Shown: positions 41,448 to 51,470, counted from the stretch's first letter. The stretch is 64,000 nt of DNA from Billgrantia azerbaijanica (GCA_004551485.1 SBLD01000015.1:1-64000); one strand, 5' to 3'. Program-made: numbers and translations. Notes: generated by a model not told the origin, from the sequence alone.

Positions 41448-41807
41448 ATGAGCTATGTCGATGCCTTCGTCCTGCCGGTGCCCCTCGGCCGGCTGGACGA
41501 TTACTTGCGCCTGGCCCGCCGGGCCGGCGAGATCTGGAAGGAGTACGGTGCCCTGGAGTACGTCGAGTGCGTGGGCGACGACGTCAGGCCCGGCGAGCTC
41601 ACCTCCTTCCACGACAGTGTCAAGCTGGAGGCCGGCGAGACGGTGATCTTCGCCTGGGTGCGCTATGCCACCCGCGCCGATCGCGATCGCATCCTCGAGG
41701 AGGTGATGAACGACCCACGCCTGGCCGACATGATGGATCACGCCAAGCTGCCCTTCGACGTCAAGCGGCTGTTCTGGGGTGGCTTCATGGAGCGCATCCG
41801 GCTGTGA
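41448..41807 (+). CDS. DUF1428 family protein (YbaA-like)
   Basis: 119 residues of the DUF1428/YbaA family, a dimeric alpha-beta barrel fold of unknown function. The family opening YVDAFVLPVPLGRLDDYLRLAR, the EYVECVGDDV segment and the C-terminal FDVKRLFWGGF are all present. The ATG at 41448 has GGAGGAG upstream; a longer frame starting inside argE is not credible. It is a single gene. About 125 bases to the next stop codon hold nothing I can name. Confidence 0.9.
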   Translation: MSYVDAFVLPVPLGRLDDYLRLARRAGEIWKEYGALEYVECVGDDVRPGELTSFHDSVKLEAGETVIFAWVRYATRADRDRILEEVMNDPRLADMMDHAKLPFDVKRLFWGGFMERIRL

Positions 41808-41934
41808 GGGAAGGGCGCCTGCCGGCGCCATGCCCGCGGCCGCCGGCGCCACGCGCGGCGGCCGTTTGCCTGACCAGGGGCGTGCCACCCCCGTTCGAGC
41901 CGACCTTCGCGAACATCGACGCCGGGACGTGCCG

Positions 41935-43347
41935 TCAGGCGTCGAAATACAGGGCGAACTCGTAGGGGTGGGGGCGCAGCCGCAGGGCCGATACCTCGTT
42001 TTCCATCTTGTAGTCGATCCAGGTGTCGATCACGTCCTCGGTGAAGACATCGCCCTTGAGCAGGAACTCGTGGTCGTCTCGCAGGGCCGCCAGGGCTTCT
42101 TCCAGGGAGGCCGGTGTCGACGGCACGCCCGCCAGCTCTTCCGGGCTCATCGCGTAGATATCCTTGTCCAGGGGGTCGCCGGCCTCCAGCTGGTTGCGGA
42201 TGCCGTCCAGCCCGGCCATCAGCATGGCGGAGAACGCCAGGTAGCCGTTGCAGGTGGGATCGGGGAAGCGCACCTCGATGCGTTTGGCCTCGGGGTTGCT
42301 TTGATACATGGGAATGCGCACCGCCGCCGAGCGGTTGCGGCTGGAATAGGCAAGGTTGATCGGCGCCTCGAAGCCCGGCACCAGCCGTCGGTAGCTGTTG
42401 GTGGTGGGGTTGGTGAAGGCCGCCAGGGCCGGGGCGTGCTTGATGATGCCGGCGATGTAGTGCAGCGCCAGCGGGCTCAGGCCCGCATAGCCCTCCCCCG
42501 CGAACAGGGGTTGGCCGGCTTTCCACAGGCTCTGGTGCACGTGCATGCCGCTGCCGTTGTCCTGGAACACGGGCTTGGGCATGAAGGTGACGGTCTTGCC
42601 GTGGCGGCGCGCCACGTTCTTGACCGTGTACTTGTACCACATCAGGGCGTCGCCCATCTCCGCCAGGGGCAGGTAGCGCATGTCGATTTCCGCCTGCCCG
42701 GCCGTGGCCACTTCGTGGTGGTGGGCCTCGATCCGGTACCCCAGCGTCGCCATGGTGAGCACCATTTCGGAGCGGATGTCCTGCAGCGAGTCGGTGGGCG
42801 GCACCGGGAAATACCCTTCCTTGTAGCGGGGCTTGTAGCCGAGGTTGGGAAACTCCTCCCGCCCGGTGTTCCACTGGCCTTCGGCCGAGTCGATGAAGTA
42901 GTAGCCGCAGTGCTGATTCTGCTCGTAACGGACATCGTTGAGGATGAAGAACTCGGCTTCCGGGCCAAAGTAGGCGACATCGCCGATGCCGCTCGCCTGC
43001 AGGTACTCCGTCGCCTTGCGTGCGATCGAGCGGGGGTCCCGACTGTACTCTGCGCGGGAAACGGGGTCGACGATGTTGCAGATGAGTGACAGCGTCGGGA
43101 CGCTGGTGAAGGGATCGAGCGTCGCGGTACGCGGGTCGGGAATCACCAGCATGTCCGAGGCGTGGATGGCTTGCCAGCCGCGGATCGAGGAGCCGTCGAA
43201 GCCCACGCCCGCGTCGAAGACATCCTCGTCCATCTCACTGGCGGGGATGGAGAAATGCTGCCACTGACCGAGGATGTCGGAAAACTTCAGGTCGACGATG
43301 TCGCAGTGCTGATCCCTGGCGAAGTCGATGGCTTGTTGTGGGGTCAT
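41935..43347 (-). CDS. glnA: Glutamine synthetase, type I
   Basis: 470 residues, the GSI length. It makes glutamine from glutamate, ammonium and ATP. Signatures: the N-terminal beta-grasp FDGSSIRGW (about 48-56), catalytic EAEFF (about 128-132), [10 protein letters not shown] (about 263-272), ammonia/glutamate site [17 protein letters not shown] and the C-terminal region. The adenylylation-loop tyrosine is present in [10 protein letters not shown] (about 393-402), so control by adenylyltransferase is possible. The ATG at 43347 has GGAGGT upstream. No ntrBC genes are adjacent, so it may be a second glutamine synthetase. No sigma-54 element was found in its 390-base upstream region. Confidence 0.93.
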   Translation of the reverse strand: MTPQQAIDFARDQHCDIVDLKFSDILGQWQHFSIPASEMDEDVFDAGVGFDGSSIRGWQAIHASDMLVIPDPRTATLDPFTSVPTLSLICNIVDPVSRAEYSRDPRSIARKATEYLQASGIGDVAYFGPEAEFFILNDVRYEQNQHCGYYFIDSAEGQWNTGREEFPNLGYKPRYKEGYFPVPPTDSLQDIRSEMVLTMATLGYRIEAHHHEVATAGQAEIDMRYLPLAEMGDALMWYKYTVKNVARRHGKTVTFMPKPVFQDNGSGMHVHQSLWKAGQPLFAGEGYAGLSPLALHYIAGIIKHAPALAAFTNPTTNSYRRLVPGFEAPINLAYSSRNRSAAVRIPMYQSNPEAKRIEVRFPDPTCNGYLAFSAMLMAGLDGIRNQLEAGDPLDKDIYAMSPEELAGVPSTPASLEEALAALRDDHEFLLKGDVFTEDVIDTWIDYKMENEVSALRLRPHPYEFALYFDA

Positions 43348-43479
43348 GGTCGCACCTCCGGTAGGGAGAGATACCACGGGTAGGCGGGCTCGTTCTGTCG
43401 TCGGGGTAGGGGCGCCGTCGGCGAAAGCCAGAGAGGCGGAACTCGCGAGCAGCGATGATCGGCTCTGGGGTGTGGTCGA

Positions 43480-43535
43480 GGTCTCCACGGCGCTGCCTGT
43501 CACCGCTGACGGTGACCGGCTTCCAGGGGGAGACC
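43480..43535. promoter_or_regulatory. Structured region upstream of glnA
   Basis: GGTCTCC pairs with GGAGACC about 42 bases apart. Inside them GTCACC-GCTGAC-GGTGAC is a perfect 6-bp stem. It lies about 130 bases upstream of the glnA start within the gene-free gap 43348-43738. The remainder of that gap has an AT-rich spot with the direct repeat CGTATA but no convincing ORF. Confidence 0.4.
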
Positions 43536-43738
43536 CCGATGCCAGGTGACTGCCACGCCAAGGACATGTGCCCAGCCTGCGTATATAAACGTATAGCCAA
43601 TGGCGGGCGGGGTGTGGGTTATTGCTTCACGGGGAAGCGTGCGGCCGGAGCGTGCGTCTGCCCGGAGGGGGCTCGGTGCGCCGACCGCGAGCGCACGTTC
43701 GGGCGAACTGGTTAGGCCGCCCTGCCTGCTGCCAGTGC

Positions 43739-44599
43739 TCACTCCCGCTCGTCCCGCGTCGCGCGCAGCAGTACCCCGTCCATGCCCCGCGTGCCCAGGA
43801 CTCGCTTCAGCGCCGCGAACAGGTGGGTGGGCAGCGTGACGGCGTAGCGGGGCCGCGGACGGCGGCTCTCCAGGGCGTGGATGAGCTTGGCCACCACCGC
43901 GTCGGGGCCCAGCGTGAAGAGGCCCTTACCGTCCTGACTGGCCAGGCGGGCCTCCACCTTGCGATAGGTGTCGGCATGGGCGCTGTGGGCGGTATCGATG
44001 TTCGCCTGGAAGGCGCGGTAGGCGTTCTCGCGGAAGCGGCTGGTGATGGGGCCGGGCTGGATCAGGCTGACATGGATGCCGCTGCCCTTGAGCTCCTGGC
44101 GCAGGGTGTCGGTGAGCCCCTCGAGGGCGAACTTGGAGCAGACGTAGGCGCCGCGATAGGGCAGGGCGGCGAAGCCCAGGACCGAGCTGTTCTGCACGAT
44201 GCGGCCGTGGCCCTGGGCGCGCATCATCGGCAGGACCCGGGCGGTGAGGTCGTGGGTCCCCAGCAGGTTGGTTTCCAGCTGTTGCCGCAGCACCGCCCGG
44301 GACAGGTCTTCCACCGCACCGGGCTGACCGTAGGCGCCGTTGTTGAACAGCGCCGTCAGCCGTCCCTCGGTCCGCTCCCGCACCGTCGTGACCGCGCTCT
44401 CGATCGAGGCGCTGTCGGTGAGGTCCAGGGGCAGGGCCTCCAGGCCTTCCTCGCGGAGTCGGGCGACGTCCGCCTCGCGGCGGGCCGTGGCGAAGACCCG
44501 CCAGCCGCGCCTCGCCAGGGCATGGGCCGCGGCATGGCCGATACCGCTGGAGCAGCCCGTGATCAGCAGGCTGCGCGTCGTCTCTCGGGCGTCTGACAT
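43739..44599 (-). CDS. Short-chain dehydrogenase/reductase
   Basis: 286 residues, a classical SDR longer at the C-terminus than the one at 23490. The cofactor motif is TGCSSGIGHAAA (about 14-25), NNGAYGQ replaces NAG, the catalytic Ser is in VQNSSVLGF and Tyr/Lys in YVCSKFALEG. The C-terminal extension resembles members of the YbbO or 17-beta-hydroxysteroid type. The substrate is unknown. The ATG at 44599 follows AAGGAGA. About 80 bases separate it from the end of sbcC; the two are on the same strand but need not be co-transcribed. Confidence 0.9.
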   Translation of the reverse strand: MSDARETTRSLLITGCSSGIGHAAAHALARRGWRVFATARREADVARLREEGLEALPLDLTDSASIESAVTTVRERTEGRLTALFNNGAYGQPGAVEDLSRAVLRQQLETNLLGTHDLTARVLPMMRAQGHGRIVQNSSVLGFAALPYRGAYVCSKFALEGLTDTLRQELKGSGIHVSLIQPGPITSRFRENAYRAFQANIDTAHSAHADTYRKVEARLASQDGKGLFTLGPDAVVAKLIHALESRRPRPRYAVTLPTHLFAALKRVLGTRGMDGVLLRATRDERE

Positions 44600-44678
44600 T
44601 CTTGTCTCCTTCGCACCAGCTGCGGCTCCCTGGGCGGTCGATCGCGGTAACGGACCATGCCACTCAGTGGCGCCTTTC

Positions 44679-47600
44679 TCACACGCTGACCAGCCGCGCC
44701 CGGCTGGTGCCGTTGCCGAGCGGCTCCACCCGGATCTGCACCGGGATGCGCTCGTGCATCTCCTGCACGTGGGAGATCACCCCCACGCGGCGGCCCAGCG
44801 CCTGCAGGCCGTCGAGGGCCTCCATGGCCAGCGCCAGCGACTGCGGGTCGAGGCTGCCGAAGCCCTCGTCGATGAACAGCGATTCGATGGTGAGCTCGCC
44901 GGAGGCCATCGACGCCAGCCCCAGGGCGAGCGCCAGCGAGACCAGGAAGGTCTCGCCGCCGGAGAGCGAGTGCACCGAGCGGCGTTCGTCGCCCATGTCG
45001 TGATCCACCACCAGCAGGCCGAGCTCGCTGCCGCCGCGGGCCAGGCGGTAGCGGCGGCTGAGGCCGGCCAGGTGGGCGTTGGCGTGCTCCAGCAGTTGCT
45101 CCAGGTTGTAGGCCTGGGCGATGCGCCGGAACGCCTTGCCGTCGGCGGAGCCGATCAGCTCGCTGATCTGGCCCCAGCGGCGGTATTCGGCGCGCGCGAC
45201 TTCCAGTTCGGCCTGGCCTTCTTGCTGACGTTCGCGGCGGCGGTCGTCGTCACTCAGGGCGTAGGCGGCCGCATCGCGTTGCTTGTGCGCCGCTTCGAGC
45301 CGGGGAACGAGCGACTGTCGCTCCTCGTCCAGCGCCTCGCGGCGCCGCTGGATCTCGGCCTCGACGACGGCTCCCAGCAGTGCCTCGTCGGTCGCCTCTC
45401 GCGCGTCGAGCAGTGCCGGGTGGCGGCGGTGCGTCAGCAGCGCCCGCTGCCGCTCGGCCAGGGTGGCGACGGCGCGCTGGCGGGCCTGTTCGGCCGCCTC
45501 GATGCGGCGCTCCTCCTCGCGGGCCTCTGCTTCGGGCTGGGCCAGCAGCCGGGCCAGGGTGGCATCGTCGAGCTCGGGGTGGGCTCGGCGCCACTCGGTC
45601 AGTTGGCGATCCAGGGTGTCGCGTTCCTGGCGTAGTCGGGCGAGTTGGTCGGCTTCGTATTGCGCCTGCTGGGCGAGCTGCTGCTGCCGCTGCTGGGCGT
45701 CATGGAGCTCGGCAAGCGCCGCGTCCCGAGCCTGGCGTGCCTGCTCCTGATGCTGATCCAGCCGTTGCTGCCAGGCGTCCGGCGAGGCGTGCTCGCCGAG
45801 CAGGGCCTTGAGTTCGGCCTCGATCCTGTCGCGTTGCTGACGCAGGGAAGGGAGCTGGTCGGCCAGCTTCGCCAGCGCCGTCTCGAGGTCGATACGCTGT
45901 GTCTCGAGTCGGGCCAGCTGGATCTCACCCTGGCGCAGCCGTTCCTCCAGCGGAGCCAACTGGGTCTCGGCCTGGGCCAGCTCCTGCAGCGTCCGTTCGT
46001 GGCGCCGTCGTGCCGCGTCGCTGTCGCGTCGCTGTGTCGCCAGCCAGGCGTCGCGTTCGGCGGTGTCGATGGCGGAAAGCTCCGGGTGCAGCGGATGGTC
46101 GGCGAGGGCCTGGCGGGCTTCGGCCAGGCGCTGCTCGGCGTCCCGCAGGTCGCGGCGGTGCTGCGTCAGGGTGGCCTCGACGGCGCGGTATTCGCCCAGC
46201 AGGTCGTCGCGCTGCCGTTGGGCCTCGTCGCGTGCCTGTTGGGCCTGTGCCAGCTGGCGCTCCTCTTCTGCCTGCTGGGCGGCGAGTTGGGTGGCTTCCG
46301 GCGCCTCCGGCGGCTGGCGGCGCCAGGGGTGGTCGTGGCCGCCGCACACCGGGCAGGGCTCGCCCTCCCGCAGGCTTTCGCGCAGCTTGGCCACGCTTTC
46401 GCTGCGCACGGCGCGGCTGCGTTCGATCACCTCGCGTACGCTGTGGAAGTGCGCCTCCCGCGCGTCGAGGCGCTGGCGAGCGGCCTGGCCCTGCTCCATC
46501 AGCTGCGCCTGGCGCGTTTCATCATCGCTGACGCGGTCAGCCAGCTGGCGGTGCGCCTGTTGGGTGCGGCAGGCCGCCTGCCAGCGGCTTTCCAGCTCGC
46601 CCAGGGCCAAGTGGCGCCGCGCGGCCCGGTCATGCTCGCGCTGTATCGCCTGGCGGGCACCGTTGAGATTTTCGTGATCGCCCAGCAGTCGACGCAGGGT
46701 GGCCTGCCACTGGTCGCGCTGATCCTGGATCTGACGTTGCTTGCCCTCGGCCTGTTGGCGCTGCTCGGCGAGTTGGTTGGCTTGCTGCTGGTGCTCGTGA
46801 CGCTGCGTCTCCACATCCGCCAGCCGCTGTTCATGCTGGGCGAGCGCCTGGGCCTGGTCGCGCGCCTCGCGCAGGGTGGGCTCGGCCTGGTGGCGCGCGT
46901 CGTTGGCGGCGGCCAACGCCCGTTCGGCCTGTTCCCGCTTGTCGGTGGCGGTCTGTTGCGCGGTCTTGGCCGCTTCCAGTGCCTGATACGTGTCGGCGTG
47001 GGTCTTTTCCAGGGCGGCGATCTCGTCGGGTAACGTCGCCTGGCGGGAGAGGGCGTGGTGTCGTGGGGCGATCAGACGTCGCCAGTCGCGGTCGCGGCGC
47101 TGGGGAGCGAGCGCTTGCCAGGCGTCTTCGGCCCTTTGCTGCGTCTCCTGGCCCTGACGATAGGCGTCGCGAAGGCGGGCGTCGTCGTCGTGCCAGCGCT
47201 GACGTGCCTTGAGCGCTTCTTCCTGCCTCTGCAGGTGAGTGAGGGCTTGCTGGGTGGCCGCGGCGGCCTGCTCCAGTTCGGCGCGCGCCTCGGGATCGGC
47301 GGGCAGGTCGTCGGCGAGCTTGGCCTCCAGCGCCTCGACGTGCTTCCTCGCCTCGCTGGCGCGGCGGTAGGCGGCGATGGAGATCCGCGAGTACTCGGCG
47401 GTGCCGGTCAGGCGCTCGAGCAGGTCGCTGCGCGCGTTGTCGTCGGCCTGCAGGAAGGCGGCGAATTCGCTCTGGGCGAGCAGCACGGCGCGGGTGAACT
47501 GGTCGAAGCTGAGCCCCAGGCGCTCGGGCAGCAGGCGGTCGAACTCGCGCTTCTGGGCGGTGAGCAGGCGGTCGTCGTCGAGGTCGGTGAGCGACTGCTC

Positions 47601-47987
47601 CACGGCCTGCAGCCGGCCGCCGACCTTCTCCCGGGCGCGGCGCACGGCCCAGCGGGCGCGGTAGCGGCGGCCGTCGCGGCCCAGGAAGTCCACCTCGGCG
47701 TGGCCGCTGGCGGTGCCGCGGCGCAGCAGGGTGCGCGGGTCGGCGGTGCTCACCGTCGCGTCGCCCACGTCGGGCAGCGGGGCGTCGCGGCCGGGGGCCT
47801 GACGCAGGCGCGGCGTGTTGCCGTAGAGCGCCAGGCACAGGGCGTCGAGCAGGGTGCTCTTGCCGGCGCCGGTGGGGCCGGTGATGGCGAACAGCCCGGC
47901 GTCGGCGAGCGGCTGCGCGGTGAAGTCGAGTTCCAGGGGGCCGGGCAGGGAGGCGAGGTTGGCCAGACGCAGGGCGAGGATCTTCAT
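44679..47987 (-). CDS. sbcC: Exonuclease SbcCD subunit C
   Basis: 1102 residues, a Rad50-like ATPase. The N-terminal half-site has Walker A GPTGAGKST (about 37-45), then very long coiled coils meet at the zinc hook CPVCGGHDHPW (near residue 540). The C-terminal half-site has LSGGETFLVSLALALGLA and a Walker B segment ending LFIDEGFG. With SbcD it cuts hairpins and palindromes and processes double-strand ends. That is notable in a genome with many palindromic repeats, though this link is only a thought. The ATG overlaps the sbcD stop (ATGA), giving coupled expression. Confidence 0.95.
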   Translation of the reverse strand: MKILALRLANLASLPGPLELDFTAQPLADAGLFAITGPTGAGKSTLLDALCLALYGNTPRLRQAPGRDAPLPDVGDATVSTADPRTLLRRGTASGHAEVDFLGRDGRRYRARWAVRRAREKVGGRLQAVEQSLTDLDDDRLLTAQKREFDRLLPERLGLSFDQFTRAVLLAQSEFAAFLQADDNARSDLLERLTGTAEYSRISIAAYRRASEARKHVEALEAKLADDLPADPEARAELEQAAAATQQALTHLQRQEEALKARQRWHDDDARLRDAYRQGQETQQRAEDAWQALAPQRRDRDWRRLIAPRHHALSRQATLPDEIAALEKTHADTYQALEAAKTAQQTATDKREQAERALAAANDARHQAEPTLREARDQAQALAQHEQRLADVETQRHEHQQQANQLAEQRQQAEGKQRQIQDQRDQWQATLRRLLGDHENLNGARQAIQREHDRAARRHLALGELESRWQAACRTQQAHRQLADRVSDDETRQAQLMEQGQAARQRLDAREAHFHSVREVIERSRAVRSESVAKLRESLREGEPCPVCGGHDHPWRRQPPEAPEATQLAAQQAEEERQLAQAQQARDEAQRQRDDLLGEYRAVEATLTQHRRDLRDAEQRLAEARQALADHPLHPELSAIDTAERDAWLATQRRDSDAARRRHERTLQELAQAETQLAPLEERLRQGEIQLARLETQRIDLETALAKLADQLPSLRQQRDRIEAELKALLGEHASPDAWQQRLDQHQEQARQARDAALAELHDAQQRQQQLAQQAQYEADQLARLRQERDTLDRQLTEWRRAHPELDDATLARLLAQPEAEAREEERRIEAAEQARQRAVATLAERQRALLTHRRHPALLDAREATDEALLGAVVEAEIQRRREALDEERQSLVPRLEAAHKQRDAAAYALSDDDRRRERQQEGQAELEVARAEYRRWGQISELIGSADGKAFRRIAQAYNLEQLLEHANAHLAGLSRRYRLARGGSELGLLVVDHDMGDERRSVHSLSGGETFLVSLALALGLASMASGELTIESLFIDEGFGSLDPQSLALAMEALDGLQALGRRVGVISHVQEMHERIPVQIRVEPLGNGTSRARLVSV

Positions 47988-49249
47988 GCGTGCTCCTCAC
48001 CGTGAGAGTCATCCAGCACGTCCTGGAGCAGCCGGTCGAAGTCGGTCAGCACTTCCTCGGTGGGAGGCTCGCCCCACTCCTTCTGCCAGGTGAGCTCGAA
48101 GAGCCGGCGCGGGCCGAGCGCCTCGAGGTCGACCCTGGCCGTGTCGGCGTCGTTCGTGGCCTGGGGCAGGCGACGCTCCAGCCGCAGCAGGCGCAGTGCC
48201 TTGCCCTCCAGCGCCGCCTCCACTCGGGCGCGCAGGTCGGGCACCGGGGCGGTCAGTGCGACGCGAACCTCCAGCCAGGGCCACTGCTCGCGGGGTAGGG
48301 CAGGGTCGTGCTCCAGCACTTCGAGTTCGGCCAGCACGGCGTCAAGCCCGGCGGGCCCGATACGGTGCATGGCCACCGGGCGTGGTACGGCGATCGCCTC
48401 CACCGCGGAAAGGGCCTCGCCGGAAAGGCGAACTTCCACCACCTGGTGGGGATAGGCCACCTCGCTGAAGTCCAGGGGCAAGGGGCTGCCGCTGTAGCGG
48501 ATGCGCGCCTCGCCGACCTGTTGGGCGCGGTGCAGGTGGCCCAGCGCCACGTAGGCGATATCGGGCGGGAACAGCGTTGCCGAGATCGACTCCTCGCCGC
48601 CGATCACGATGGGCCGCTCGCTGGCCTCGGAGACAGCGGCGCCGTGCAGGTGGGCGTGGCTCATGGCCACCAGCGCCTGGCCGGGCTGGCGCCGCTCGCG
48701 GGCCGCGGCGATCAGCTGCACGTGAACGCGGGAAATGCCGGCTACGTAGGCATTGCGGCTATCGCCCTCGGCGTCGTCATCCCGAGCCAGACCGTTACCG
48801 GTGACCTCGGCGGGGCGCAGGAAGGGCAGCGCCAGGCACCAGGCGCGGGTCTCGCCCGCCTCGTCGGTGAGCGGGACCAGCAGGCGTTCGGCGTCGAGGG
48901 TGCCGTCGTCCAGCCAGCGCACCCGGCCCAGGGCGTGGGTGCGCAGCCGTCGCATTAGCGGCGCCGGCAGCTCGATGCGGTTGCCGCTGTCGTGATTGCC
49001 GGCGATCAGCACGATGTCGAGGCTCGGCAGGCGCTCGTGGGCGGAGACGATGAACTCGTAGAGCAGCTCCTGGGCGGCCAGCGACGGGTTGACCACGTCG
49101 AAGAGGTCGCCGGCCACCAGCAGGGCGTCGGCCTGTCGCGCGACCAGGGTGTCGAGCAGCCAGGTGAGGAAGGCGCGGTGCTCGGCGTGGCGCTCCTGGC
49201 CGTGGAAGCTCTGGCCCAGGTGCCAGTCGGCGGTATGGATCAGCTTCAC
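47984..49249 (-). CDS. sbcD: Exonuclease SbcCD subunit D
   Basis: 421 residues, Mre11-like phosphodiesterase. The calcineurin-type metal motifs are in order: HTADWHLGQ (about 5-13), VAGDLFDVVNP (about 44-54), IAGNHDS (about 82-88), MSHAHLHG (about 195-202) and LGHLHRAQ (about 234-241). The GTG at 49249 (reading K-L-I-H-T-A-D-W-H-L) was chosen because the family starts there and GGGAG lies upstream; a GTG 24 bases earlier is an alternative. First gene of the sbcDC operon. The divergent endonuclease V gene starts 78 bases away, so a DNA-repair cluster is evident. Confidence 0.94.
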   Translation of the reverse strand: MKLIHTADWHLGQSFHGQERHAEHRAFLTWLLDTLVARQADALLVAGDLFDVVNPSLAAQELLYEFIVSAHERLPSLDIVLIAGNHDSGNRIELPAPLMRRLRTHALGRVRWLDDGTLDAERLLVPLTDEAGETRAWCLALPFLRPAEVTGNGLARDDDAEGDSRNAYVAGISRVHVQLIAAARERRQPGQALVAMSHAHLHGAAVSEASERPIVIGGEESISATLFPPDIAYVALGHLHRAQQVGEARIRYSGSPLPLDFSEVAYPHQVVEVRLSGEALSAVEAIAVPRPVAMHRIGPAGLDAVLAELEVLEHDPALPREQWPWLEVRVALTAPVPDLRARVEAALEGKALRLLRLERRLPQATNDADTARVDLEALGPRRLFELTWQKEWGEPPTEEVLTDFDRLLQDVLDDSHGEEHA

Positions 49250-49326
49250 CCTCGTCTCCCGGTGGTCCGTCACGGTGGAAAGCCCGTAGTCTAACGCGAC
49301 AGGAGACGACGATCAGGGAGAGCGCG

Positions 49327-50013
49327 ATGATTTCGCCACCACTGCATGACTGGAACCTGGCGCCCGAGGCGGCCATCGCCCTGCAGCGCCGCCTGGCCGG
49401 GCGCGTGGAGCGCGCCGATCGCCTCGAGGCGGTGCACCGCGTCGCCGGGGTGGATATCGGCTTCGAGGCGGAGGGCACGATCACTCGCGCCGCCGTGGTG
49501 GTGCTGGCCTGGCCCCCGGCGCCAGGCGGGGCGTTCGAGGTGGTGGAGCAGGTGGTGCACCGCGAGCCGACGCGCATGCCCTATATCCCGGGGCTGCTCT
49601 CCTTCCGTGAGGTGCCGGCGACGCTGGGCGCCTTCGACAAGCTGGCGACGCGGCCACAGCTCGTCATGGTCGATGGCCAGGGCATCGCGCACCCGCGCCG
49701 CTTGGGTGTCGCCTCGCACCTCGGCCTGTGGCTCGACCTGCCGACCATCGGCGTGGCCAAGTCGCGGCTGTGCGGCCGGCACGCCGAGCCCGGTCCGGAG
49801 CGCGGCGACTGGGCGCCGCTCATCGACGGCGACGAGACCATCGGCGCGGTGCTGCGCTCGCGCACCCGGGTGAAGCCGGTCTTCGTCTCGCTGGGCCACC
49901 GCCTCACGCTGCCCACGGCGCTGGCGTGGGTGATCCGTTGCCTGGGGCGCACCAAGCTGCCGGAGCCGACGCGGTTGGCGGATCGACTGGCGTCGCGGCG
50001 GGGGGAGCAATGA
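49327..50013 (+). CDS. nfi: Endonuclease V (deoxyinosine 3' endonuclease)
   Basis: 228 residues, the normal length. It nicks DNA one base 3' of deoxyinosine. Motifs: AGVDIGFE (about 39-46) with the first catalytic Asp, the RMPYIPGLLSFREVP substrate-binding loop (about 84-98), VMVDGQGIAHPRRLGVASHLG (about 113-133) with the second Asp and the conserved His, and GVAKSRLCG. The family start is matched by the ATG at 49327. It stands back to back with sbcDC and its stop is only one base from that of the convergent aldo/keto reductase gene. Confidence 0.95.
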   Translation: MISPPLHDWNLAPEAAIALQRRLAGRVERADRLEAVHRVAGVDIGFEAEGTITRAAVVVLAWPPAPGGAFEVVEQVVHREPTRMPYIPGLLSFREVPATLGAFDKLATRPQLVMVDGQGIAHPRRLGVASHLGLWLDLPTIGVAKSRLCGRHAEPGPERGDWAPLIDGDETIGAVLRSRTRVKPVFVSLGHRLTLPTALAWVIRCLGRTKLPEPTRLADRLASRRGEQ

Positions 50014-50014
50014 C

Positions 50015-50902
50015 TTACACGATATCCAGCGGCACTTTCTTGCTCGGCGCGGGGAAGGCGGCGTCGAGGCGGTCGTAGGCGTCGTCGTCCAGCCGCACGT
50101 GCAGTGCGACGGCGTTTTGCAGCACGTGCTCGGGGTGGGTCGCCTTGGGGATGGCGATGACGTCGCGATGTCCCTCCACCGGCCGGATCGCCCAGGCCAG
50201 CAGCACCTGGGCAGGCGTCACCCCGAGTCGTGCGGCGATGCCCATCACCTCGGGGTGGCCGAGCAGGTCGTGGCGCAGCCGTCCGGCCTGGGCCAGCGGG
50301 CAGTAGGCCATGATGGGCATGCCGCGCTCGCGCTGCCAGGGCCGCAGCGTATGCTCGATGCCGCGCGAGCCGAGGTGGTAGAGCACCTGGTTGACGGCGC
50401 AGGCGTCGCCGCCGGGCAGGGCGTGCAGGGCGGCGAGCTCGTCGACGTCGAAGTTGGAGACGCCGAAGCGGCGGATCTTGCCCGCCTCGCGCAGCCGCTC
50501 GAAGGCCTCGAGCGTCTCCTCGAGGGGGATGCTGCCCGGCCAGTGCAGCAGGTAGAGGTCGAGATGGTCGGTCTTCAGGCGCGCGAGACTGCGCTCGCAG
50601 GCGGCGATGGCGCCGTCGCGCCCGGCATTCCACGGATAGACCTTGGAGACCAGGAAGGCCTCGTCGCGGCGGCTGCCGGAAAGGGCTTCTCCCACCACCT
50701 CCTCGGCGCCGCCGTCGGCGTACATCTCGGCGGTGTCGATCAGCGTCAGGCCGAGCTCGAGGCCCTGCTGCAGGGCGCGCACCTCGTCGCGGCGCGGTGC
50801 GCGCCCCTCGCCCATGTACCAGGTGCCCTGACCGATGGCGGGCAGCTCGACGGCGGCCTCGTGCGGCGTGGCGGCGAGGCGAACGCTCGGGATGGCGACC
50901 AT
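50015..50902 (-). CDS. Aldo/keto reductase
   Basis: 295 residues, TIM-barrel NADPH-dependent reductase. The catalytic tetrad is visible: Asp and Tyr in DTAEMYADG (about 51-59), Lys in LVSKVYP (about 79-85) and His in YLLHWPG (about 112-118). The cofactor end has AIPKATHPEHVLQNA. Closest in style to YeaE/2,5-diketogluconate-type reductases, with the substrate unknown. The ATG at 50902 has AGGAGGG upstream. Single gene, convergent with nfi. Its promoter region faces osmC. Confidence 0.93.
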   Translation of the reverse strand: MVAIPSVRLAATPHEAAVELPAIGQGTWYMGEGRAPRRDEVRALQQGLELGLTLIDTAEMYADGGAEEVVGEALSGSRRDEAFLVSKVYPWNAGRDGAIAACERSLARLKTDHLDLYLLHWPGSIPLEETLEAFERLREAGKIRRFGVSNFDVDELAALHALPGGDACAVNQVLYHLGSRGIEHTLRPWQRERGMPIMAYCPLAQAGRLRHDLLGHPEVMGIAARLGVTPAQVLLAWAIRPVEGHRDVIAIPKATHPEHVLQNAVALHVRLDDDAYDRLDAAFPAPSKKVPLDIV

Positions 50903-51038
50903 GGTTTCCCTCCTCATTTAGTGAAAATATTTTCCATGATGTTGCCGATCGGGGCTGACTCTGGCAAGTCCCTGCACTACCTTTAGGGAGTGACGCAGTT
51001 GGCGTCACGCTTTTTCCCTTTCATGGCAAGGAGTCGAC

Positions 51039-51470
51039 ATGACCATCAAGAAAACCGGAAGCGCGGTCTGGCAAGGTGGCCTCAAGGACGGCAAGGGGCA
51101 GGTCTCTACCCAGAGTGGCGTGCTCAAGGACGTGCCCTACAACTTCGGGCAGCGTTTCGAAGGGGCGGCCGGTTCCAACCCGGAGGAGCTGATCGGCGCC
51201 GCCCACGCCAGCTGTTTCTCCATGGCGCTGTCGCTGATGCTGGGCGAGGCCGGGCTCACCGCCGAGCGCATCGCCACCGAGGCCACGGTGTCGCTGGAGC
51301 AGGACGACAGCGGTTTCACCATCACCGCCGTGCACCTCGATACCGTGGCCTCCATCCCCGGCGCCGACGAGGCCGCCTTCCAGGATGCGGCCAACAAGGC
51401 CAAGGAGGGATGCCCCGTCTCCAAGCTGTTCAACGCCTCGATCACCCTGAGCGCCAAGCTCGAGGCCTGA
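51039..51470 (+). CDS. osmC: OsmC-family peroxidase
   Basis: 143 residues of the true OsmC type: opens with KKTGSAVWQGGLKDGKG. The two redox cysteines lie in HASCFSMALS (about residue 59) and KEGCPVSKLF (about residue 124), both present. It reduces organic hydroperoxides and is induced by osmotic or stationary-phase stress in known hosts. The ATG has AAGGAG upstream. Monocistronic; downstream is a hairpin that overlaps the coding end of the convergent amidotransferase gene. Suits a halotolerant host but does not prove one. Confidence 0.94.
   Translation: MTIKKTGSAVWQGGLKDGKGQVSTQSGVLKDVPYNFGQRFEGAAGSNPEELIGAAHASCFSMALSLMLGEAGLTAERIATEATVSLEQDDSGFTITAVHLDTVASIPGADEAAFQDAANKAKEGCPVSKLFNASITLSAKLEA

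Noticed and set aside
43600-43720. Possible tRNA-like folding before the SDR gene
   Set aside because: No T-loop GTTCGA-type sequence or acceptor stem could be built.
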